From assembly GCA_000499405.2 (NCBI GenBank), contig HG738138.1, forward strand, positions 16,717,054 to 16,781,053: DNA of 64,000 nucleotides, read 5' to 3'. The notes beneath the pieces are model-generated. The model saw nothing but the letters and a program-made list of their open reading frames with translations, was not told the origin of the DNA and made no database searches. Positions 51,201-62,810 of the stretch are shown here, in pieces. Position 1 is the stretch's first letter. Each line of letters begins with the position of its first letter. A program made the translations under genes and the position numbers. Origin of the DNA: Onchocerca volvulus (Eukaryota > Nematoda > Chromadorea > Rhabditida > Onchocercidae).

Positions 51201-54200
51201 TTATAATTTTCAGATTCGTTCATGTTCAATTCTCTTTTTTTATTTTCAATCCATTTTTTAGTATATTTACCTCAGAATAACTCACTTTACTGAAATCTCA
51301 AATCTCAAACGATTTATTTTTACTTATTCAATGCTTAAGATTGATATGGTTGAAATGGAATGTTCGGAATATGGAGATCGTTGTTATACCATGGCATTAA
51401 TTGTAACCGATCTTTATTCGCATTTTGTATTTGGTAGAGCATTAGCCGAAGCTCCAGACACTTCATTACTTGTCCGACATTTAATGGATATTTTTGGAGC
51501 TTTTGCTCCACCAGGTATACATATTTTCGAGAAATGGATTTTCTCTTTTTTCGTTTCCCAATCTTTTTCAATTATGGTAATGCATTTATTACATGATTAA
51601 ATTTATTGTGTTAGAATGAATTTTAATTTTAGAAGCTTATCGAACTTATACAAATGATGAAGTGATTGGTTTGGTTATGTCAGATATCGAGAAATTATTC
51701 AAAATTGAAATTAAAAACATTGGACACGGTGTAAGTAATTATGGTTTATATGATGTCACGCTTTTGTCATCAAGTTATAAAAGACTTTTTTTCGATGATA
51801 TCCTTTTCTTCTTTAGGAAATTTAATAGATAAATTCCATTATTATATCAATTCCAGATAAATTTTTCTAGTGTCTGTCTTGTGTCATGCGATCCTTTTAC
51901 AGTAATATTTTTGATCATCCATAATTTCGTGATGTTCGAATTTTTATTTCTGTTATTATTGAAAGTTATCCTTAATTTTTTCAGGTGATGAATCATTCTA
52001 ATCTATGTGCCAGTATGTACAAGCGTGCAGCCGAAGAACTTGGTGGTCGTGAACGTTGGGTTGAAGCGCTTCCATTTGCAGTCATTGATTATAATCAGAC
52101 TCCGGTGCAATGTTTTGGTGATCTTCGGATTTCACCGTTTGAGGTAAAGTTTCTTTCATTTAATATTCTTAAATTCGCAAAGAAAACGAAGAAAAGCTAT
52201 TTATAAGAGGAAAAAAAAGAAAAGGAGAAAAAGAGGATGGGAGAAAATTGGATAGATTTATTAAGATTATGTTTGGTCGAAGGCCTTGGCGAAATCATAG
52301 TATTCCACCGTGGGTACGCAGTGGTTTGTATGGCGAAAATGGAAATGAAGTGGAAGGTTTGTGATAAGTTTACCGTGATTTGTATATTTCTTGTATTTTT
52401 ATGGTTTTTGACTGATGGATCAATTAGCAGATGAAGCTGAAGGAATGATTCAACATTTGGCTTTATGAACTTTCTTGAAAAAGTTGATATTCAGTGCATA
52501 GGATAGAGAAGATATGAATTTTTTAGTTATCCTAAATTTATTTTGATTAAGTTTAGGTTATATTGAAGGAAATCATATGGGGAATACAAGCGGTGCAACA
52601 GTAAGCTGATTATTTTATTCTTTAAACTGATAACTTTGTAATTATAAATTTAGGTTATTGTCCCGTTATTCTAAGCTTATTATTTCACTTTGTATTTAGT
52701 TTTGCTTTGTTTCGTTTAATTAAAACTTAGAAGATCTTTGACTTAATATATATAATCCAATAAAATATTACATCAGAGAAAAGTAAGAAAACAATATATG
52801 TCCACATTCTTCATTGTCGTAAAATGCAGGAAATGTGTATGATACGTTCAACTCCTCTTCCACGACGACCTGAAGTTGAAGAAAGATTAGCAAATGTCTA
52901 TTTAAGCGAAGTATCTAGTAATCGTGCGAAAATTTCCTGTGTACTTGGCCGTTATCCAGCAAAGTTCAATGATACAGGTCATGTTATCGATCCGGGTACT
53001 GGTTATCTATATGAAGTTGGTGATTGTGTATATGTAAGTTTTTGATTGTTGTGTATCATGACATTACAAACTATAATATAGCATTAGTTAGTTTCATAGT
53101 TGTATTCTACTTCTTTCGAATCTTTTCCACTCTTTCTTTGAAAAAATGCTTGTTGATTTCATTGCAGCTTCGAAACTCTGTGCAAGAAGAAATGTACGCG
53201 GATCGTCCAAAAAAACGTCAAAATGAATCACGCTATTATCGGGCAAGTATTATTGAAGTAGATTATCAGAATCCAGACTTTATGTATAAAGTGTGTTACT
53301 GGGATGATATCATTGATGTCGATCATCTTCCACCGGACCAATGGCCCGGTGAAGGTAATTTTTTTCTTGATTTTATGCCTGAGAAAAAAAAAAAGAAAAA
53401 ACGCTACTAATTATGGTGATTGCTGCATGAAGCAAGTTAGTTTTTTTGATTCATGAATCACTTTTTTAAATAAAAATTTTCATCTTGAACTGGCCATCTT
53501 CATTGATCTGTTGAAAGATTTTTTTGCCGATTTTATTTCTTTTAAACTACTGCCTGTCAAACAGATTGAATGTTTTAGGGTCTTTATCTGCTTGGGTTTC
53601 ACCCTACGATATCGCTCCTTCTACTGCAGATCTTGCAAGGCGTAGGAATGTCGGTATGTTTATAATTCTGTTATTATAATGCATTCATTTTAGCAAATTG
53701 AAATTTCATTTTCATTATAATACAAAATAACGACGAAGTTTCTGATCAGTTTGTCAAAGAAATTCAAGCTTATACTTTTGTCTATACCTAAACGGAATTT
53801 CCAACAAAGGATTACTTGCAGTAAGGCGTCGAGAATTGGAATTTCAGTGCAAGTGCGGTTATGATTTCTGCGAATTAGTTTATAATCAAAATTGTCCGTA
53901 TAAATTGTCACAAGCTTGTTGCCAACGGCTTAAAATGAATTGTCCATATCATTCTCGATTAAAAGTACCGCCACGTGAAATATCGATGTCACGTCCAAAG
54001 GTTGTCCAAACGTAGTTGATTGTATCATTGACTTTTTCTTTTAAATGGCATGCATCATTAACAATGTTTCCTTAATATTTCAAAATAATTATACTTTTTT
54101 CCAGAATTCAACTGCACCTGTACTTAAATTGGCAGCAAACGGAGAACGAAGGTACAAATTTTCTATTATTTTTCGCGATTTTATTCTTTAAGGACCATAC

Positions 54201-56336
54201 AATTGTTGATTGCGATACTTTGGTGAAATGGATTCCTAGAATATCAGTCATCTTCGTTATGCTTCCAAAAAAAGCTGTTGTATGTTGTTAAAGCACTGTG
54301 TTTCATTTCTTGTTTAATTTAGCTATAATTTTTAGGTTGCTTACGATACCAAGACGAATGAAATCTGAAGTCGACCATTCAAGTTCTCGCTGGATTTTCC
54401 AAGGTCCGGTCTTAAATATGTCGAATATTTCATGTATTTTTGCAGATTCATCACAGTCTGAAAATTTATTTTGAATATTGTAGGAGGTCGTTATATTGAA
54501 CTCTTTCCAAGTTCATCGAACACAACTTCAATAGTAGGGCGAGAAGATCAGCAGAGTAATGTACACTTCGATTATGATGTTGAAGCATTTTCTTCTAAAA
54601 AGAGACGGATCCAGGTTAATTTTAATGTATTGTCTTATTAACTTACATTTGCAGAAATGGGATTGTGCTTCTTGAAATATTAAAATTCTTTAAAATTTTA
54701 AAACAACACATCATACTCTAAAAAAATTTGAATTTCATTATGCGTTTGTAGGTTCAGTATGGTAATGCTTGCTACTCAAATTTTGTTTACGATGGGAATC
54801 CAGTGGTTTCGGTTGGTTGTATCTCCTAAATTTTTTAACCTTTTGTATTTATTATAAATGCTTTGTTTATTTATGTTTCGATGATCGTTTTTATCTTCTC
54901 ATGTTTTCCAGAGACTTCCCGTTGAGCGTTCATATGGATACCAAGCAGTGGAACTCTATGAACCGAAAGGTTTTCAATTTCGATTTCTCTTAGACTTATT
55001 GTTTGATTGATGATATGTGTACGTAATAGAAATGTTGAAAATAGCTGGTTGATGATAAATAAATCAGCTTGGCATAGCAGTAGTTGAAGCGAATCTTACT
55101 TATATCATGGGAATCATTTTGGATTTTCCTACAATCTTGATAATTTCGGATAAAATATGGGAAAGTTTGACGTTGAATTGTTGTCGAAGTCGGGCTTCAT
55201 TTGAATATGAAGTATAATTGATCGGTTTTCGACATTATTTTGATTTTTTCTTGTGAGATCCTAAAGGTCCTTTCCCTATAAATTGTGCATGAAAAAATTG
55301 AAATATAATTCACTGATAAAGGCTCCAATCGATAGAAATATTGGAGGTTGGTCGATTTCTTTCGTTGTTTAAGCGGCTCATTTTTTTCGACAATCTGATT
55401 ATTTTCAGCAGTTTTTCTGCCAGAATTATTTGTACAAGAATTTCTTAATATATTATTTTAAAAATTATTATTCCATCTCTTTCGTTTGTTTTTTGATGTT
55501 AATACTACTTCTAGATGACACCATACTTGATGCTTTTGTCAAGCCTGGTATTTACATCAGTATAGTTTCAGATAATCTGATGATTTCAAATACCCATGAA
55601 CTAGAAGGATTAGATGTGGACGATGAAAGCATCGATGTTGCTTCAAATGGACAAAGTGCATCTCCCGAGGTCGTTTTTTTTTATGTTATTTTTTGAGCTT
55701 TTTTTTTTTCGAAACCATTTTCGCCTTACAGTTGTCCTTTTATTTGCGTGTGATTTGATGATGAAAATTATTAAAATAATTGGTCTGTTTTAGGTTTCGG
55801 ATCAGTCGGTATTTCTGACTCGAGGTGATTCAAAAACAATGGCAGAAGCTGGAAGTGGTAAAATATCAAAAATTCAACAAAATCCTTTGCAAGTACGTTA
55901 TCGTTTACTTTGAGCTTATTCTATAGGAAAATTATCTTACTAAGGTAAATTGATTCATTATGACGCATAATATTCACAAAAGGAATAGGTAAAAATTCCG
56001 GCGCCTTATATCTGTCTTGATGATTTGCTATCCATTTCTCTTGCTAAGATATTGCTGCTTTCTTTTATATTCCTTATAACAAAAAAAGAATTTTGACTAA
56101 TTGTCTTTATTCAATTTTACAAATATAGAACCTGTAACGGTTTTAAATCCATATTTTTTTCACATTTGCATTATCTTGTACAGCAAGAAAAATTATTGAA
56201 AGATTTTGCTGATTAATAATAGATTCTTCCTGGCATCAGTGTAAAATAACAATGCTTCTCATTTCAGGCAAAAGTTCTATCAATGAGAAGTACAAAACGT
56301 ATATCTGCACCTCCACAACGTCTAAGTCCTACATAG
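48277..56336 (+). CDS. Host gene built on a retroviral-type integrase core, 26 exons, about 1,060 aa
   Basis: Exons: 48277-48450, 48722-48824, 49037-49077, 49242-49367, 49532-49738, 49992-50172, 50481-50605, 50748-50876, 50990-51187, 51340-51514, 51633-51730, 51985-52143, 52266-52356, 52557-52600, 52830-53033, 53168-53354, 53579-53653, 53822-54000, 54105-54151, 54336-54403, 54484-54614, 54752-54811, 54912-54969, 55515-55669, 55794-55892, 56268-56336. All phases join (3,183 bases). Order: acidic N-terminus (Glu run at 13-22); unrecognised region (100-360); zinc-binding-like helix region without its His/Cys (about 363-428); integrase core (429-580: IDMVEM, VTDLYSHF, RWVEALPFAVIDYN, ISPFEIMFGRRPW); barrel-like segment (about 670-747: VGDCVYLRNS, RYYRASIIEVDY); Cys-rich region (782-816, nine Cys in total); disordered basic/Ser-rich tail. 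Only the first catalytic Asp (D430) is clearly kept, so I infer a binding rather than cutting role, probably nuclear. I recognise no named orthologue. Least certain: exons 2/3 and the junction after exon 13. Confidence 0.85.
52431..52468 (+). other. Possible alternative terminal exon of the integrase-derived gene
   Basis: A TTAGCAG acceptor is followed by a short frame that joins exon 13 in phase. It adds about twelve residues (DEAEGMIQHLAL) and then stops. No donor lies inside it, so it cannot be an internal exon. If used, it gives a protein of about 614 aa ending just after the integrase core, without the barrel and Cys-rich parts. Confidence 0.35.
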
Positions 56337-56823
56337 ATATGTGAATCAGATTGAAAATTTTATGATTTTTTTGCTTTTTTCAAACAGTACATGATATCAT
56401 ATTAACTGGGATATGAATGATTTTGGTCGAGTCTTCTTTTTTATGCCTAGATCACGCAATGATTAAACATAGAAAGGAGAGCAGGAAAATTCTCCTGAAA
56501 ATCTGTTTTGATGGCCTAGTGTATTAAATATAGTCAGTCTTGTCCTCGATGTTTGGAACTTAACCTGCAATTGTTTTTCTTGCTGTAGTTTAATCTCACT
56601 GACATCAATCGGGAGCGATGCAATGAGAACAGATCAGGCATTATCTTAAAGTAATTATAGAAAAAAAAAAAAAAAATTAGGCGATAATTTGAATAATTTC
56701 ATCATTTGTGGGTGACTTCATTTTTATTTTACCATTAATGATAATCTTGCATAATTATTATTAATCGTTTAAATAGCTTGCTGCTTTTCATAATAATAAG
56801 ATTCATAATAATAAGTATCATTG

Positions 56824-56829
56824 AATAAA
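56824..56829 (+). terminator. Possible polyadenylation signal of the integrase-derived gene
   Basis: The first canonical AATAAA after the stop, about 490 bases downstream. ATTAAA variants at about 56463 and 56523 are alternatives. Confidence 0.35.
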
Positions 56830-57401
56830 AAGGTCAGTATTGTTCCCAATGCCTGATTTCAAAGAACCAATACAAGTTTAGGTTTGTTTAGAGTTATTCG
56901 ATTATATATTATGAGTATTTCGTTCTTCTTTTCGTTCAAATTAAGATGCATTTTCAGGGCTGTCTTGTAATTTTAATTATATCTTGATTTGAACGGAAAA
57001 CAGTATGATTTTTCTGAAGAGTCTTCTATGTCATTTATTTCCTAATGATATCCCAGCTGGTTTTTAATCGGCTTCTTTTTCAATTATATTTTTAATAATT
57101 GTTGTTTTCATAAAGCACAAATTATCAGGATGGTGCAGTAGAAAATAATGTGAATCTAACTTTCTTCTTATTTCAAAAATCTGATGCCTATCTTTCTGTT
57201 CTTATCAGAGTATCTCGTCCAAATTATTGGTGTTATAATGATATATTTCCCAATTGTTCCCCTTCGAAAGTATTAAATTTTTACTCATAAACATTTGATA
57301 GTTAATTGTAATTCTGTGCACTTTACTTTCTGTGTAAAAGTATTTTGATTGGTATTTTTACGATTGGAAGAATAAATTGTATTTGCCTGATTGAGCAAAT
57401 A

Positions 57402-57557
57402 ACAAAGCATGAAAACGAGGACGAACTGAGCCGACAACGAGAATTTTGGTGCAATCATTTGACTTGCATGCATACGCTTAAAGGATTATCTGTATCGCGT
57501 GAGTGCATCAAAATTCATAAATCTTTGCAGGATAGTACTCTCGTAATAAAGATTTGA
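57402..57557 (+). pseudogene. Coding-like fragment, faintly WD40-like (uncertain)
   Basis: A 70-codon frame starts at 57345, and its 3' part has balanced composition unlike the surrounding AT-rich DNA. It contains LTCMHTLKG, reminiscent of a WD-repeat blade. A 32-base GTGAGT...TTTGCAG stretch could be removed as a mini-intron, which would join HTLKGLSVSR to DSTLV, also WD-like. There is no flanking repeat blade, so if real it is a decayed gene fragment; it may equally be chance or part of a 3' UTR. Confidence 0.2.
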
Positions 57558-59744
57558 TCAATGATTTTAAGATAGTAGTCTGTTGACACGATGAGAGTTA
57601 TCTCGAGAAAATCTTTTTCTTTTCTATGTTTTCATCTTTTTTTTTAAGTCTATGAAATTTAAGATATAGATTTCATCAAAATAATTTTAGGAATTGAATA
57701 TTTTTTCAATTTCTTTCACAATTCTGCAAGGAAGTATGAAAATGTGGTCGGAATATCTTACAACTGTGATTGTAATATGACTTGATATTTAAGCTAATTA
57801 AGTGGGTACCTTATCAAAAATGATTTGTCGAAGAAATATTCCGATTCAAAGAGATATTACTGTATCACAAATATCAACTAACGATGTTTACTTACCATGC
57901 AAATATCAATATCTCAGCAACTTGATGTAATAACTGAAAGTAATGAAGTAAGAGAAAAGAATTAAATTTAATAATTTAAGTTTACGAATTTTTTTCTCCA
58001 GCAAAAACGAGTCAGAATATAAAAGCAAAGAATAAGTCAAAACAATGAAGATAAATTTGTCCCAAAAAAATGAGCTAAAAATAACGGAAACAAATTGCTT
58101 GGAATTGTTTCTCTAATATAGAAATTCTGATTTCTGTAAATATTCATCTCTTACTTTAATTATTTACAATACAATTGATTTTTATTGCTGTATTTATATA
58201 TGCATAATATGCTAATCACTTATCCTTTAATCTTCTGATAATATCACAATTGATTTCATTCCTTTCTTTCATTAGTTGTTTTATAGTACATGAAAGGAAT
58301 TGATTCTGAAGATAGTCTCTCCAGAAATTGTTTGATTATCCGTGCCAGTCGTAAAAATGATCAATAAGCTGAGTAATTTATCAAAATATGAAGAAAAATG
58401 ATTTCAAATATTCCAAATTATTTTGCCATTAATTAATAAGTTTGTCAATTTCTATACAATAAGAAATAAATTGAATGGGGGTATGAGGCAATTCATTTTA
58501 TTCTTTCATTCATTTTGCCATTTTATTAATTATATTTTATTTATGGATTGTTTGTCAAACAAATAATTCAAAAATCATTTGTTAAACTTAATTAAAATGG
58601 AAGTTTGAGAAAAAAAAAATTCAAATGATAAAAAAAAATAAATCAACAACTGAAAATATTTTGATTGCAAATTTTAAATGTATATAATCTGAACAGTGAA
58701 GAAATGGATAAATTTGAATTGCTATTTAGAATTGTCAAGAAGAATCGAATTTGTCAAAGATGCCAATCTTTTTATGATCATTTACGATCAACTAAGAATG
58801 CTTTTTATTTCTAAGAAATATTTTGTCTCTTACATTTTAAACATTTTATTACAATTAAATCATCATTTTTTCCTTTCTTTCTTTCTTTATTTCTTTCTTT
58901 TTCTCTTTCTCTTTCCCTCTTTTTTAATTTCTCTTAAAAAAAGGAAGAAAAAAAAAGGAATACAATAATATATACAATCATGAAGACAGCTGGAACGGAT
59001 TTGCATTACGAAACAAATCTTATGTATCCTTTCCTAATATTCCATTTTTCTGCTTCATCAACGATAAATAAGTAGTACCATCAGCTTGAATCCAATATAT
59101 AGATTTTATTTGAAAACTAAAATCGGCCCAGGATCGTAAATTTGGCTCAATTCCTCTGTTCAATCGGTAAACTTGGCTCAGTTTTTTGATCATCATCACT
59201 GTAGTATTCATTTGCAACAATACTTATTTTGCAGGATTGAAATAAAATTTGAAAAGCAATGAAATTTTTTTTTTGAAATTAAAACAAGTTTGGGTAATTT
59301 GTAGACTTTCGACAAAAAAAGGAAAAATAATTTTTTTTGAATAATTCGTAAACTTTTAATTATATTTAATTCAGTTTTGCTTCATATTTACTGATCATAG
59401 TAAGATCATAAATTAACTAGTGCTAATGTGGCAGCTGTATTTCTTGGCTAATTATATGGTATCGTAAGAATATCGAAAAGTCGCCGTTTGTTCGAGATCA
59501 TAGATATCGTAACTGTTAATTAAGCCTAAACACTTCTTTTAATTGACCATGAAATTTCACCTCTGAGAATTTATTGTATATAATATTTCTAAAACAATCT
59601 AGAAGTAGCTTTAATTGAATTTATTACAATTCAAAGATAATTTTAAAATTGGAAGTTTGTATGATATACGATAATTTCAATGGCTCTATCATACTGTTCT
59701 TAAATATATCTATACATGTATCAAATATTGCGAACAAATATTTG

Positions 59745-60410
59745 AAACCTAATTGTAATAATTAAAAAAATCGATAAAAATTATGCTATTTTAATTTTGG
59801 AGATTAAAATTGGATCAATTTCAAATTAATATTTGAAAAACCATGTACCAGATGTAATATCGAAATAGCGATAATCTAAAAATGTTAATTTATAATATTT
59901 TGAACTTGAAAGTTTAAAATTAAATCAATTTGAATTAACAAATTCAGAAAAAATCATTGTTTTAGATAAAGCATCAAAGAAAGGAGAATAAATAAGTATC
60001 AATTTATACTACTTTAATTCTGAAATTTTAAAATTAAATAGAGGAAAAAAATCATCATATAGATACAGATTGGAACGAAAATAATAAATAGATGCTGAAT
60101 TATACTCTTTCAATTCCAAAAACTTAAAATCGAGCGAATTTCAGATTAAGAAATTCAAAATAAAATGGTCGTTATAGATATAGTCTCGGAACGAAGATAA
60201 TAAATTTTAAGTCTGAAATCTTAAAATTAAATCAATTTAAAATTAACAAGTTCATAAAAAGAGAATCATAGTAATAGATATAGCAATGGAATATGAATAA
60301 TAAATTTTGATTCTAAGAATTTAAAATTAAGTTACTTTAAATTAATAAATCAAAAAAAAAAGAAAAAAAAAAAAAAAAAACATCATAATAGATAAAGTCT
60401 CGAAATTACG
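59745..60410. repeat. Degenerate tandem array, about 110-bp unit
   Basis: About six copies with the block order TTTTAATTCTGAAATTTAAA, ATTAAATCAATTT, AAATTAA(C/T)AA(A/G)TTCA, ATCAT, ATAGATATAG and (C/G)GAA(C/T)GA(A/G)ATAATAAAT. It ends in a poly-A-rich tract at about 60352-60380. Confidence 0.75.
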
Positions 60411-62584
60411 GTAAGAAATAAATATAATACGATGCTCCAAAAAGATTCGACTACTGTTGATCTGTTTAAGGTAAACCTAGAAAGTGTATAGTTATTGCGA
60501 TATATAAGTGGATCATTCCAATTATATTAAAGTATCCCTCTTCAATCTCTTTCATATGTTATAATTTGCATAAATAATAAGAGTTAAGTTGAGAAAGAAG
60601 TTGGATGCTCGAATCTTACTAATCCAGTTTTGATATCACATAGTTTTGCTCGAATAAGGAAGGACGTTTTTATTTGGAAAGAAAACAGTATAGAATAAAT
60701 AGATTCTTTCTCACCTAAGTTCATCGTCTTTTTTGACCTCCACATCGTATGAACAAATGACAATTGTCAACTTTACTTAATCTTTGACCTCGACGAATGT
60801 TTACTTGGAATGGCAAATTCTCTAAACCTAAATGTTCATTTGTAAGCGAATAATGCTTCTTCTCATAATCCATTAACAAATATCGTTAACTAATAGCCTA
60901 CTTCTATAGTAAATTAAATTTGAATTTGAAAATTATGAGAAAAAACTTGGAAAATTTAAAATGTTAACGAATTTTCTCGTCGACAAAACCATGAAAAGTA
61001 CATTGGGATTTGGAAAAATCTCATTGTTTTCCAAAATTTAACTCTTAATGACTAGCTTTTCTTGACGCATTTTGAGATTTTAAACTAATCAGTTAAAACA
61101 TTTTATAAAAATTTCTTTCCTTTACTATGATGGCCTGAAATATTTGATAATATTTTGAAGCCTTAATTTTATAAGAATTTCCATTATAAATTGAAGAAAA
61201 AGAAATGCCCTAATTCAAAGATTTCTGCTCTTTTTTTTTTTTTTTTTGATTTTCCTCTTTATTCCTTGATCTTGCCATTATTAAAGTGATATTAGAAAAT
61301 TAGAAATCGAAATGCATCATACTTAATAATGATACTACCCATTAGATTAATGAATTTTTCTTTTTAATATTAAGAAGCTAAGCATTCTTATTTAATGATA
61401 CCAGCTGTTATCGACTTAGTATCATCGCTATAAATATTTCAAATATTATAAAACATTAATTTAAAATGAAGACAAAATAAAAAAGTGATGATGAAAATGA
61501 ATGATAATCTTTCTAAACTGTCAAATATTTTTGAAAAAGAGCGAATATCCAAATTTTATTTTAAGAAAAGAGAAAATTTCATGTGGTTTTTTTATTTTGC
61601 ATTTTATTTGTCACAATTAATCACAGTTATTTTTTCAAGTTATTTTTTTTTTCTTTCCTATTGAAAAGATACTTTGTTTGAAAAATAGAAAAATATTTAA
61701 GCTGCATAAAGTTACTAGAAATTTTATGAAAGTTCAGATACATTTTTCTTTTTTTAAAACTACTGTGACATAATTTAAGATTTCGTCGCGTCTTGTCAAA
61801 TTTTCCTTTGAATAATTTCAAAAAAAAAAAAAAAAAAATGAAAAAGAAAATCATAAAAAAAGAATTAAAAAATTATTGAAATCATTTGGTTTATATATGC
61901 ATTTGATAATTTGTTTTCAAAATTATTATTTTCTTCGTTTTATTTAACAATTTATCGTAATTATTTCTCAATGCAGCATAGTTTTATGACAAACAAAATA
62001 CTATGTGAAAGGAATTAATCAACGAAACTTTTGAACATATTACTGTAACTCCCCATCACTCCATGAAATATTTTTTGCGCTTCAATATTACTTATTGTAA
62101 ACAAATATGCTATTTTTAATGAATAATAAAAATTTTAAAGTTATTTGATAACTTAATACTTACGGTCATTATTCAAGTATTCAAGTTCAAACAAGCATTA
62201 TCAAAATGATTAAGAGAAATGATTTTGACAACAAATATCTTCAAATTTAATCAGTCATAAATACGTGAAAAAATTATAAGTAGTTAAATTTGACTTCAGA
62301 AATTATAACATTCAATTCGTTTTTCTGCAAACCAATTATTATAATCTTTTTTTTCAAATTTAAAAATATGGTCATTGTAAAATAGTTTGGATGAAGAAAT
62401 GGTTGATTGCTCGCCTGTCGAATTCTATTCTTGTTTAGAACTTACATTCAAGTTTAAACATTTAATCCGACAGCTGGCATTGAATGATGTTTTCTTTGCC
62501 AGGAAAAAAAATCGATCAATCGTCGTATTTGGTATAAAATTTTTTATCCATTTGAAAATGAAAAACCGGTCAACTATAATCATC

Positions 62585-62810
62585 ATAATTAATATATCTT
62601 TTCACTTATATTATTTCTGGTTAGCTGTATCTTTCTATTAGTATCATTTCTGATTTCTAATGATATCATTCCTGATTAGCTATACCTTTCTATTTGTGCC
62701 ATTCCTAATTAGTAATCATTCCCGATTTCTACTCATTGTCATTCCTGAATAACTATTTCTTTCTATTTGTATCATTTCTAATTCCTATTTATATTATTCC
62801 ACATTAAAAT
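62585..62810. repeat. Degenerate tandem array, about 50-bp unit with sub-repeats
   Basis: Repeated (T)ATCATT(C/T)CTGATTAGCTAT and CTTTCTATTTGTATCATTTCT blocks, five or more copies. Confidence 0.75.

Noticed and set aside
48277..56336. Reading this locus as an intact LTR retrotransposon or provirus
   Set aside because: There is no reverse transcriptase, protease, gag or envelope-like frame, no terminal repeat was seen, and the coding region is split by 25 in-phase introns.
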